Assembly (NCBI RefSeq): GCF_000159235.2 | Contig: NZ_ACGK02000001.1 | Coordinates: 682,001-746,000, forward strand | DNA length: 64,000 nucleotides | Direction of reading: 5' to 3' | DNA from: Fannyhessea vaginae DSM 15829 | GTDB lineage: Bacteria; Actinomycetota; Coriobacteriia; Coriobacteriales; Atopobiaceae | Shown here: piece by piece, positions 18,311 to 26,242 of the stretch | How the letters are laid out: the number at the start of each line of letters is the position of its first letter | How positions within the stretch are numbered: position 1 is the stretch's first letter | Translations under genes and position numbers: made by a program | The notes under the pieces: model-generated | Told to the model about the DNA's origin: nothing | The model's input: only the letters and a program-made list of their open reading frames with translations | The model's database searches: none

Positions 18311-18350
18311 ACCCACGATGTGTCTCGTATGCATCGTGGGTTTTATTTTT
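18311..18350 (+). terminator. rho-independent terminator of maltodextrin operon
   Basis: Perfect 10-bp stem ACCCACGATG (18311-18320) / CATCGTGGGT (18332-18341) followed by TTTTATTTTT. It ends the operon 22 bases after the ATPase stop codon. Confidence 0.92.
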
Positions 18351-18627
18351 GATAACAGACTTTTACTCTTATTGCCTAAATCACAGAATATTTATTTTTA
18401 TGTATACAAAATTCTGTTTACAAACAAACGATTAGTTTTTGTATTATTATGAAGTTTTCAATGCTAAATCCCTATAAGTTACAAAAAAGTTTGCTTTGGT
18501 GCACTTCATTTATTTAAAAAATATGTCTATATCCTTGCTAATTCATGCTATATTTAATGTATACAATCTTTTTAATGAATTATTTTTAAAGCGCATCTAA
18601 ATTGGCAAGGCAAAAGGGGAGTATACG
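18351..18627 (+). other. AT-rich intergenic region with two TGTATACAA sites
   Basis: No gene is seen. The region is AT-rich and carries TGTATACAA twice (18401-18409 and 18558-18566), about 157 bp apart, a palindromic core also present upstream of the surface-protein gene at 8332. It presumably contains the promoter of the following unknown gene. Confidence 0.35.
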
Positions 18628-19080
18628 ATGGAGCGTTTAGAGTTTTCTGCACGTTGCAACTGTATTGGGTTTGATGCATATGTTCTTGCAAAGCAGATGT
18701 CTCTCTCGGTTGATAAAACTCGTCCTTGGTTTGATATGAATTGGAATGCCGAAGTTCCTGCAACTGCTGTCTTTACACTTACTAAAGCAGAACAGATACA
18801 TTTTCAGGTTATTAAGTCTGCGCTCGCTCTTATCCATCAAAAAACAAATGGCATTGCTCATGGAAAGACAATTAAACTGCCGTATTGGGCAAACCAGAGA
18901 AAATATGATAGTTTGCATAAGGATGCACAACCTTGTGATTATCGCATCGCAAATGCGCGTTTAGTTGCGCTTGCGCAGATATTATCGCAGGAAGGATTTG
19001 ATATTCAGTGGGTACAACCGCAAGAACAGTTTGCGTACGTTATCTCGGGAAATACATTAACTGCTGATGTACGCTTCTAG
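18628..19080 (+). CDS. hypothetical protein, 150 residues
   Basis: I do not recognise this protein. It is soluble-looking, with no signal peptide or membrane segment, mixed alpha/beta in character, and with three Cys residues, two near the start (CNC, residues 10-12) and one at about residue 104. The ribosome site AAAGGGGAG precedes the ATG. It stands alone: a terminator lies upstream and about 390 bases separate it from the phosphate transporter. The stop codon falls inside the first copy of a 36-bp tandem duplication. Confidence 0.7.
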   Translation: MERLEFSARCNCIGFDAYVLAKQMSLSVDKTRPWFDMNWNAEVPATAVFTLTKAEQIHFQVIKSALALIHQKTNGIAHGKTIKLPYWANQRKYDSLHKDAQPCDYRIANARLVALAQILSQEGFDIQWVQPQEQFAYVISGNTLTADVRF

Positions 19081-19142
19081 GGTGTTGTGCTTCGAATATA
19101 ACTTATACGCTTCTAGGGTGTTGTGCTTTACATATAACTCAT
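19071..19142 (+). repeat. 36-bp tandem duplication at 3' end of hypothetical gene
   Basis: Two adjacent 36-bp units, 19071-19106 and 19107-19142. Their first 22 bases (ACGCTTCTAGGGTGTTGTGC and TT) are identical; the rest differs at a few positions. The first unit includes the last codons and stop of the upstream gene, so the second is a duplicated gene end, now non-coding. Confidence 0.85.
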
Positions 19143-19471
19143 GTGAACAAGCTTCCATCATGTCATCAATTTAATCTTTGGTAGATCCTTTGATGTAGAA
19201 AATGTATAGTTTTATTAATCGGTGAACGGTCGCATTTTTCGGTAAATACATGTGAAAATAGATTTGCTTATAGATTTTCGTATGACTTATTTGTAATTGC
19301 CCACGAAGGTGCTTAATAGAGTCATATGGTATCTCTAAGTGTATCGTGCTTGTTTCAAAGATGAGTCTCTATTGATTTTTGTCTTGAGCACATCTTGCAA
19401 GATTTGGGGCATGCTTAGTTGTATAGATCTTGCTGAAATGGGCAACACAACGAGGGAAAGGAATCAACTTC
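19143..19471 (+). other. leader/promoter region of phosphate transporter gene
   Basis: No gene is seen in these 329 bases. Loosely repeated GGTGAAC / GGTAAAT / TGTGAAA elements near 19221-19258 might be a regulator site, but they do not match a Pho box well enough to call. A ribosome site GGGAAAGGA (19454-19462) precedes the GTG start at 19472. Confidence 0.3.
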
Positions 19472-20521
19472 GTGATTAGTTTCCAACAATTTCTTGGAAT
19501 GCTTCAGGTTAACCCCTTTTTAGCAATTGTTGTTGTACTTGTTTTAGGAACAATTTTTGTTAATGGAGCAACGGATGCGGCAAACGCTATCGCAGAGCCT
19601 ATAGGCACGCGGTCTATCAGCGTTAATGCCGCTATTTTTATGAGTGTTGTGTGCAACTTTGTTGGACTTGTGGTTATGAGCTTTATCTCCACTGCTGTTG
19701 CAGACACCATGAGCGGTATGGTCAATTTTGGCGGCGATACCCATGCAGCTCTTATTGCATTAGCGGCTGCAACCGTAGGTATTGTGGCTTGGGGAGTGGG
19801 AGCCTGGGTTTTTGGTATACCAACGTCTGAGTCTCACGCTTTAATTGCTGGTCTAACTGGTGCTGCATTGGCGGTCTCAGGAGATTTAAGCGGCGTTAAT
19901 ATGGGGGAGTGGATGAAAGTAGTCTACGGCCTCATTTTTTCTTCAATCGCTGGTTATGCTGCTGGTTGGGTTGTTGTCAAGATTATCCGCAATGCGTGTC
20001 GCAATGTGGATCGAAGACGAGCCGATGAAATTTTTGGTCGCCTACAAGTAATAGGTGCTGCGGGAGTTGCTCTTATGCACGGTGCTCAAGACGGTCAAAA
20101 ATTTATGTCCACTGCAATGTTGGCAATTGCCCTATCGGCAGGTATGCAGGCTAGTGACCTCAATGGATTTCCATTATGGATTGAAGTTCTGTGCGCTTTG
20201 ACGATGGCTATAGGTACAGCAGTTGGAGGTAAACGCATTATTAAAAAAGTTGGCATGGAAATGGTACAGATGGAAAAGTACCAAGGTTTTGCCTCTTCGG
20301 TTTCGGCTACGGTATCCTTATTTGTGGCAACGCTTACAGGTCTTCCAGTTTCCACAACACATGCAAAAACTGCTGCAATTATGGGGGCTGGTGCTGCTAA
20401 AGATGTGCGCAGCGTTAACTGGGCTGTTGCAAAAGAAATGGTTTACACATGGGTGTTTACATTTCCTGGTTGCGGCATTATTGGATTTGTTCTTGCTAAG
20501 CTATTTTTACTGGTTTTCTAA
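19472..20521 (+). CDS. pit: inorganic phosphate transporter, PiT family
   Basis: Membrane protein of 349 residues with about 10 helices. The two PiT signature repeats are visible: NGATDAANAIAEPIGTRSIS near the N-terminus, and GAQDGQKFMSTAM near the middle, with PTSESHALIAGLTG and LPVSTTHAKTAAIMG as the paired inner motifs. It takes up phosphate (or metal phosphate) with a cation. A GTG start at 19472 is preferred because GGGAAAGGA lies 9 bases before it. It is followed by its DUF47 partner, a standard pairing. Confidence 0.93.
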   Translation: MISFQQFLGMLQVNPFLAIVVVLVLGTIFVNGATDAANAIAEPIGTRSISVNAAIFMSVVCNFVGLVVMSFISTAVADTMSGMVNFGGDTHAALIALAAATVGIVAWGVGAWVFGIPTSESHALIAGLTGAALAVSGDLSGVNMGEWMKVVYGLIFSSIAGYAAGWVVVKIIRNACRNVDRRRADEIFGRLQVIGAAGVALMHGAQDGQKFMSTAMLAIALSAGMQASDLNGFPLWIEVLCALTMAIGTAVGGKRIIKKVGMEMVQMEKYQGFASSVSATVSLFVATLTGLPVSTTHAKTAAIMGAGAAKDVRSVNWAVAKEMVYTWVFTFPGCGIIGFVLAKLFLLVF

Positions 20522-20630
20522 GTGTTTTCGCATTTGTGCATGAAGTTCGGCGCAAAGTTTGTCTCGTATTGTCTATGTTGGTAACTGATTATTTAATTTG
20601 GTTTACTACGTATGTAAAGGAGCTCATATT

Positions 20631-21263
20631 ATGGGTCGCATAAAAAAAGAGGACGTTTTTTATACCTTGTTTAAAGATTTTGCAAAAGACATCACTAAAG
20701 CTGCAGAGGATTATGCAAAGTTGTTACATGACTATCCTACAACTGTTAACCTCATTCCTTTGATGAAATTACATGAGGTGCATTGCGACGAACATGTTAA
20801 GAAGATTATGGCAGAGTTATATTCTTCGTTTATTACACCTTTTGATCGTGATGATATCTCTGATTTGGCTCTTCGTATGGACGATATTGTAGACTCAATG
20901 GAAGGCGTTGCGATTCGTCTTGAACTTTTTAATACGTCTGGAAGTCGAACAGAAGCAACTCAGCTTGCTGATTTAACTGTTTGTGCAGCAAAAGAGATCG
21001 AAAAGATGATCACTTGTTTGCCCGACTATAAAAAGGATAAACAAGCTTTAACCCATTCTATTGAGGTTGGTCATATAGAAGATGAGGGCGATACTGTTTA
21101 TGAAAGTGCTTTGTATCGTCTGTTCCACGACGAAGATCTTCCTGACGCGCGCCGTGGACATGTTGTTTCCTGGCTTCGTCTTTTTGATCGTATGGAGAAC
21201 ACGCTCAATGCGTGCGATAGAGCGGCTGGTGTGGTAAGAAACGTTATCATGAAAAGCGCGTAA
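20631..21263 (+). CDS. DUF47 family PhoU-like protein (Pit accessory)
   Basis: All-helical protein of 210 residues of the DUF47/PhoU-like family. Visible features are the N-terminal DVFYTLFKDFAKDI, a central HEVHCDEHVKKIM segment and DDIVDSMEGVAIRLE, where acidic residues bind metal in PhoU relatives. Genes of this family usually sit beside pit and are thought to control phosphate uptake. The ATG at 20631 follows AAAGGAG, and the in-frame ATG at 20598 has no site. It is the second gene of the unit and ends at a strong hairpin. Confidence 0.9.
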   Translation: MGRIKKEDVFYTLFKDFAKDITKAAEDYAKLLHDYPTTVNLIPLMKLHEVHCDEHVKKIMAELYSSFITPFDRDDISDLALRMDDIVDSMEGVAIRLELFNTSGSRTEATQLADLTVCAAKEIEKMITCLPDYKKDKQALTHSIEVGHIEDEGDTVYESALYRLFHDEDLPDARRGHVVSWLRLFDRMENTLNACDRAAGVVRNVIMKSA

Positions 21264-21332
21264 TTGCATGAAAGCAATCGATGCTTTTTGGTCGTATAAA
21301 GAATCTTGCTATTCGTTTAGAATTTACACGTA

Positions 21333-21372
21333 AAAAAGTTCCATAAAGCTCTTATGCTTTATGGAACTTTTT
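21333..21372 (+). terminator. rho-independent terminator after DUF47 gene
   Basis: Perfect 16-bp stem AAAAAGTTCCATAAAG (21333-21348) / CTTTATGGAACTTTTT (21357-21372), loop of 8. The U-run is built into the stem, so it works on both strands. Confidence 0.9.
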
Positions 21373-21421
21373 GTCCTATACTCCGCTATGCTGGCGTGTA
21401 GACACTTGTGTACGGGTGTAG

Positions 21422-21492
21422 ATGCAGACGTCTATGCAGACGCAGATGGGGGGGGCAGGAGTGCATGCGCGCGGGCAGGGGTGCTTGCGCGA
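21422..21492 (+). repeat. GC-rich repeat patch with a G8 tract upstream of alanine symporter
   Basis: The 476-base gap 21264-21739 has no gene after the terminator. It contains ATGCAGACG twice (21422, 21435), eight G in a row at 21448-21455, and an imperfect 20-bp tandem repeat (21453-21472 and 21473-21492, about 17 of 20 the same). This is much GC-richer than its flanks. A TACAAT -10-like element follows at about 21560. Confidence 0.7.
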
Positions 21493-21739
21493 CATTGTTT
21501 CAAGGTTACTTTCTTATTAATTATCTCGAACAATCTCGGATTGTTGTTCATAGATGATACAATACCCATCAAGTTTTATAGAGCTTCGAGCGTGTAAACC
21601 GTTCCAAGCGCGCAAAGCTTTTTGGTTGAAATGTAAGAAAAGCTTTCCACGCACGCAATGTTTTCACGTATGACCGTCGTTTGTACCAAGCTCATTCATA
21701 GCGTTTAGTTCCTGTAGACTTTTGGAGACGAGGTAGACT

Positions 21740-23236
21740 ATGAACTCACTCATTGCACTTACCGATGCTATAGATTCGTACATGTACTCGTATCTTTTAG
21801 TATTTCTTTTGATCTTGTCTGGGGTGTATTTTTCGATTCGTACGCGTTTTGTACAGTTTAGATTGCTTGGCGATATGTTTTCTGTGTTGCTGGAAAAGCG
21901 CCACGTCGACGGTCAAGAAGCGGTATCTTCCTTTCAAGCGCTTATGGTCTCCACAGCGTCTCGCGTGGGTACGGGAAATATTGCAGGCGTTGCTACAGCC
22001 ATTGCCACAGGTGGTCCAGGCGCTGTATTTTGGATGTGGATCATGTCGTGTATTGGCGCCGCGTCTGCGTTCATCGAGTCTACGTTAGCGCAGGTGTGGA
22101 AAGTGCGTGGCGACGAGGGAGAGTTTCGCGGAGGCCCTGCGTACTACATTAGTCAAGGGCTTGGAATTCACTGGCTTGGCGTTATTTTTGCAATTTCGCT
22201 TATCCTTTGTTTTGCCGTAGGGTTTAACGGGCTTCAGGCATACAATTTGAGCTCGTCTTTTGAGTACTTCATTCCCCAATTTAGGGAATCCCACGCTGAT
22301 TTTGCGATTGCAACATTGCTTACGGTTACGACAGCGATGATTATTTTTGGTGGAGGCAGACGGATTGGTATGTTGTCTTCCATCATTGTGCCGCTTATGG
22401 CACTTGTGTACCTAGGCTTTGCCGTTGTCTTAACCGTGTTTCGTTTTAGCGATTTGCCGCGCGTCTTTTCGCTTATTTTTGCGTCGGCGTTCGATTGGCA
22501 ATCGATTTTTGGTGGGTTCATGGGGTCAACCGTTGTTATTGGTATTAAGCGTGGTCTTTTTTCGAACGAAGCGGGTATGGGGTCAGCGCCAAATGCTGCA
22601 GCAGCGGCTTCGGTATCACATCCCGCAAAGCAAGGTCTCGCGCAAACCCTTTCGGTTTTTATCGATACAATTGCAATTTGTACCTGCAGTGCTATGATCA
22701 TTCTTCTCTTTTATGTCAGCGGATCGCCAGAGAAACTCAATGGTATGCCGCTTGTGCAGGCAGCCGTCCAAGCAGCGGTAGGAGAAGTAGGCATTTATGT
22801 GATAACCTTCGCTATCGTCGCGTTTGCCTTCTCGAGTATTATTGGTAATTATTTCTACGCGGAAAGCAACATCAAGTTCATCAAAAATAATAAAGTTGTG
22901 CTCTTCCTCTTCCGCATTCTTTGTTGTATTGCTGTGTTTATGGGTGCACAGTCGAGTTTTGATCTCGCATGGAACGTCTCGGACATTCTCATGGGCATCG
23001 AAGCTATGATCAACATCATCGCGATCCTTCTCTTGGGTAAATGGGCTATAGCGGTACTTGTGGACTACCAAGAGCAAAAGAAAAAAGGACTCGATCCGGT
23101 ATTTGTGGCGAGTGATATTCCTGGCTTGCCTGCATGTGAGTGTTGGAATGCACCGCGCGAAAAACTTGAGCATATGGAGCACGCTCAAGCTAAAGAAGCA
23201 TACAAACAGCTTTCAGATGAATTGCTTCGCGATTAA
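21740..23236 (+). CDS. sodium:alanine symporter, AGCS family
   Basis: Membrane protein of 498 residues with about 10-11 helices. Family marks: TASRVGTGNIAGVATAIATGGPGAVFWMW in parts near residue 75 onward, EFRGGPAYYI, and GLFSNEAGMGSAPNAAAAA. It imports alanine or glycine with sodium. The ribosome site GGAGACGAGG precedes the ATG. By eye the gene uses more GC-ending codons (CTC, GTC, GCG) than its neighbours and is preceded by a GC-rich repeat patch, which may mean later acquisition. The C-terminus is a charged tail of about 50 residues. Confidence 0.92.
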   Translation: MNSLIALTDAIDSYMYSYLLVFLLILSGVYFSIRTRFVQFRLLGDMFSVLLEKRHVDGQEAVSSFQALMVSTASRVGTGNIAGVATAIATGGPGAVFWMWIMSCIGAASAFIESTLAQVWKVRGDEGEFRGGPAYYISQGLGIHWLGVIFAISLILCFAVGFNGLQAYNLSSSFEYFIPQFRESHADFAIATLLTVTTAMIIFGGGRRIGMLSSIIVPLMALVYLGFAVVLTVFRFSDLPRVFSLIFASAFDWQSIFGGFMGSTVVIGIKRGLFSNEAGMGSAPNAAAAASVSHPAKQGLAQTLSVFIDTIAICTCSAMIILLFYVSGSPEKLNGMPLVQAAVQAAVGEVGIYVITFAIVAFAFSSIIGNYFYAESNIKFIKNNKVVLFLFRILCCIAVFMGAQSSFDLAWNVSDILMGIEAMINIIAILLLGKWAIAVLVDYQEQKKKGLDPVFVASDIPGLPACECWNAPREKLEHMEHAQAKEAYKQLSDELLRD

Positions 23237-23327
23237 CAAAGGGCTGCGCGAAACGTGTCACGCATGTGGTCGCTTGCAGTAGGAACAGGTGCCCGCGCGA
23301 AACGCTAGCCGCATGCCCGTATAATAG

Positions 23328-23360
23328 CACGCGCAAAAGAGTATTTTTGCGCGTGTTTTT
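23328..23360 (+). terminator. rho-independent terminator after alanine symporter gene
   Basis: Stem CACGCGCAAAA (23328-23338) / TTTTGCGCGTG (23345-23355), 11 bp, followed by TTTTT. Confidence 0.9.
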
Positions 23361-23512
23361 GGGATATAACTCTATTAGTACCACGTGTACAACATCCTAG
23401 ACGCTACAACATTACAAATAAACATATATGCTTATCATTAATTGTGTAAAAAATCCAGTAATAATAGCATGTTTGCTTACAGACAAAGACTTATTATGTG
23501 TAATAGAATTTA

Positions 23513-24478
23513 TTAAGCACTCTCGCCTGAAAGCAAACTAACCGGAAGAAAATATCCATCTGGAGAGACGCTTTCCCCCTGTATTTTTTTAATCAATAAA
23601 TCAACGAGAACTTGGGCAATTTCGGGTAATGGCTGTTTAATGGTTGTAAGGTAAGGGTAGTATTGCTGGATAAATGACGTGCCATCATAACCGATGATTT
23701 TTAGATCATCGGGAATTGAAATCTTGAGTTGTTGTGCAATTTTAATAACAAGAATAGCTGTCAAATCGTCTGATGTAAAAATAGCATCTGGTTTTAACTG
23801 CGATAAAGTTGTTTTGATCTCCATTTCTTTTCGTACGGAAGATAAATCACTTGGTATATTAACAATGTGTGCATGTGGAAGAATAGAAGCAAAGCCTGCA
23901 TGACGCAAACCTGTTGGTGAGTTTGAATTATCATTTCCTGTAATCATGACAAATGAACTTGCGCCAGTCTTCTTAAGAGTCTGCGCAGCAAGAATGCCAC
24001 CCGCATAATTATCGGAGGATACAACAGGTATATTAGGCGATAGATTACGATCAAAAGAAATAATAGGTGCAGAGACTCGATTGTAATCTTTTATACCCAG
24101 GTTATGGCTCCCCGAAATAATGCCATCAACTTGATTTGCTTCGAGCATTTCTAAGTATTCTCGTTCTTTTTGCGGATCGTGCTCGCTATTACAAATTATG
24201 CATTTATAGCCATTTGTGAACAGTTCTTGCTCAATAAGGTCAATGAGTTCAGCATAAAATATATGACCAATCTTTGGAAAAATAAGACCTACTAGCTTGG
24301 TTGATTTGCCTTGTAGGCTTCGTGCAAGATTGTTTGGCTTATAGCCTAGAGTTCGCATTGCTTCATTAACTTTGCGAATAGTCTTTTCTGAAAGATAACC
24401 CTTTTTATTGATTACACGAGAAACGGTTGTTGCACTTACACCAGCAATTTTTGCAACATCAGTAAGTTTTGTAGCCAT
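23513..24478 (-). CDS. scrR: LacI-family sucrose regulator
   Basis: Protein of 321 residues with the N-terminal helix-turn-helix LTDVAKIAGVSATTVSRVIN and a sugar-binding effector domain (VGLIFPKIGHIFYAELIDL onward). Its start overlaps the end of the hydrolase gene by 20 bases, so they are co-transcribed leftward. It is placed to control both this unit and the divergent PTS gene through the operator near 26139. The effector is probably fructose or a sugar phosphate; this is inferred from ScrR homologues. Confidence 0.88.
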   Translation of the reverse strand: MATKLTDVAKIAGVSATTVSRVINKKGYLSEKTIRKVNEAMRTLGYKPNNLARSLQGKSTKLVGLIFPKIGHIFYAELIDLIEQELFTNGYKCIICNSEHDPQKEREYLEMLEANQVDGIISGSHNLGIKDYNRVSAPIISFDRNLSPNIPVVSSDNYAGGILAAQTLKKTGASSFVMITGNDNSNSPTGLRHAGFASILPHAHIVNIPSDLSSVRKEMEIKTTLSQLKPDAIFTSDDLTAILVIKIAQQLKISIPDDLKIIGYDGTSFIQQYYPYLTTIKQPLPEIAQVLVDLLIKKIQGESVSPDGYFLPVSLLSGESA

Positions 24479-25910
24479 AATCTAATTCGTAGTATGTTCC
24501 TGTGATGTTTCCGTTAGTTGTAATTCCGTTGTGGCGTGAATATGGAAACACACGTCCAGAAAATACCTTTTCTCCTTTATTTATAAACATTTCAAAAACG
24601 GAATTATCAATAAAAATATTAACAGTCGTCGCTTGGTTGTCAATAAAACATGTTCGGGTGCTGCCATATTCTTTTGCAAATTCTTCTCCAACACCGCTAC
24701 GGTCAACCTTAACGCTATTATGCTTTATGTCAAAAGTTAGGGTAAGGCCTTTTCCGTCTTCATCAGCAAAAAGTGTAATTACGTTCGTACTGTTGGCTTG
24801 TAAATGAACCTCTAATTCATAGCAGTTGTTTGTCTGTGCAATATTACAAAGAGGTTTTTGTGATACGCGTAATTCTTTAATAGAAGAAACTGGATACTGA
24901 TACAATTTCCCGTCTTTGATCCTAAGTTCTTTTACTAGTGATAAGATTCCTTGATAATTATAGCGATCAGTTGGATATGAAGTGTCTGGTAAGCCTATCC
25001 AACTTATTGCAAGGACGCGATTATCTTCTGTATTAAATGCTTGCGTAGCATATATATCAAATCCCCAATCAAGGAGTTGAGGCTGAGAGATAGAAGTTAT
25101 ACGAGACTTTTCTGGTATAAATGATGACCCTATTTTATATACATTCGGATAGATATTTTTGTATGAACACACATCTTTATCTAATCCTTGTGGGCAATAT
25201 ATAAGCACAGGGACTTGATCTACAAAAACCAAATTAGGACATTCAATCATATATGAGGTATAGTCATTGGAAAAATCAAGTTCGCCGACCTTTTCCCAGG
25301 TACCATAATCATTTTCATGAGACTTATATAACTGTATAGTTCCTTGACGCTTTATTGTTTGTGCACCAATAACTGCATAATATTGGTTATGGTACATAAA
25401 TATTTGTGGGTCACGAAAATGATCCGTAGTATCCATAGGCTGGTTAATGAGTGGAGTTTTCAATTTTTTCAAATGGCCTTGTTTATCTATGAGAGCACCT
25501 AATTGATAGGTATGGCGCTTCCACTGGCGATCGCGCACATTTCCCGTATAAAAAATAAAAAGATTATCTTTTATTTGAAGCGCAGACCCCGAATATGCAC
25601 CATGGCTATCAAATTTTGTGTCAGGTAAAATCTTTAAACCTGTTGGTGAAAAATGAACAAGGTCATCGCTTTTAAGTTGTACCCAGGATTTTAAACCATG
25701 GGTTGCACCAAATGGAAAATGTTGATAAAAGACAATCCATGTGCCATTAAAATAACAAAAACCATTAGGATCGTTGAGGAGCCCCGTTGACGGTTCAATA
25801 TGGTAATTAGCACGCCATGGTGATTGATTGACACGTTTTTCTATTTCGCAAAGTTCTTCATGGGACCATTGGTCATAGTGTTTATAGGAAAGTTCGCGTG
25901 TCCATTTCAT
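24459..25910 (-). CDS. scrB: sucrose-6-phosphate hydrolase (GH32)
   Basis: Enzyme of 483 residues that splits sucrose-6-phosphate into glucose-6-phosphate and fructose. GH32 catalytic motifs are all present: LLNDPNGF (nucleophile Asp), FRDPQIF (transition-state Asp) and IECPNLV (acid/base Glu), followed by the C-terminal beta-sandwich (VFEMFINKGEKVFSGRVFP). No signal peptide, so cytoplasmic, fitting a PTS-imported substrate. The ribosome site GGAGG stands 8 bases before the ATG. It is divergent from the PTS gene. Confidence 0.93.
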   Translation of the reverse strand: MKWTRELSYKHYDQWSHEELCEIEKRVNQSPWRANYHIEPSTGLLNDPNGFCYFNGTWIVFYQHFPFGATHGLKSWVQLKSDDLVHFSPTGLKILPDTKFDSHGAYSGSALQIKDNLFIFYTGNVRDRQWKRHTYQLGALIDKQGHLKKLKTPLINQPMDTTDHFRDPQIFMYHNQYYAVIGAQTIKRQGTIQLYKSHENDYGTWEKVGELDFSNDYTSYMIECPNLVFVDQVPVLIYCPQGLDKDVCSYKNIYPNVYKIGSSFIPEKSRITSISQPQLLDWGFDIYATQAFNTEDNRVLAISWIGLPDTSYPTDRYNYQGILSLVKELRIKDGKLYQYPVSSIKELRVSQKPLCNIAQTNNCYELEVHLQANSTNVITLFADEDGKGLTLTFDIKHNSVKVDRSGVGEEFAKEYGSTRTCFIDNQATTVNIFIDNSVFEMFINKGEKVFSGRVFPYSRHNGITTNGNITGTYYELDYGYKTY

Positions 25911-26242
25911 GTTCTAGTCCTCCAATTCTTTATGTATGTAACATCATAAAATCTTTTAAAGGTCAATAAAGAATTACTATTAAAACTACAAAATATGATA
26001 TACGCTTATCAGATAGAACTTCTAAACATAATCCTTTTGGCTAGGGATTGATAGCCGTATGAAATGCAACTATAGTACACAAAAATAGATATGTCTCGAT
26101 AGATTATGAATCTAAGTTCACAAAACAATATCAATATACTAAACGTTTGACATATATATTATGAAACGCTACCATACGTAAATAAGTAAATGTAGTACTT
26201 AAGAGCTTTTGTCATGCTGTTGAATACGAGGTGATCTTTGCC
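25911..26242. promoter_or_regulatory. divergent control region of sucrose locus with LacI-type operator
   Basis: AT-rich spacer of about 330 bases between scrB and scrA, no gene. CTAAACGTTTGA at 26139-26150 contains the palindrome AAACGTTT with the central CG of a LacI operator and is the likely ScrR site. A half-site like GAAACGCT follows at about 26163. Both promoters must lie here; I cannot place them with confidence. Confidence 0.6.

Noticed and set aside
19221..19258. Pho box upstream of pit
   Set aside because: GGTGAAC, GGTAAAT and TGTGAAA are too degenerate and unevenly spaced to support a PhoP site.
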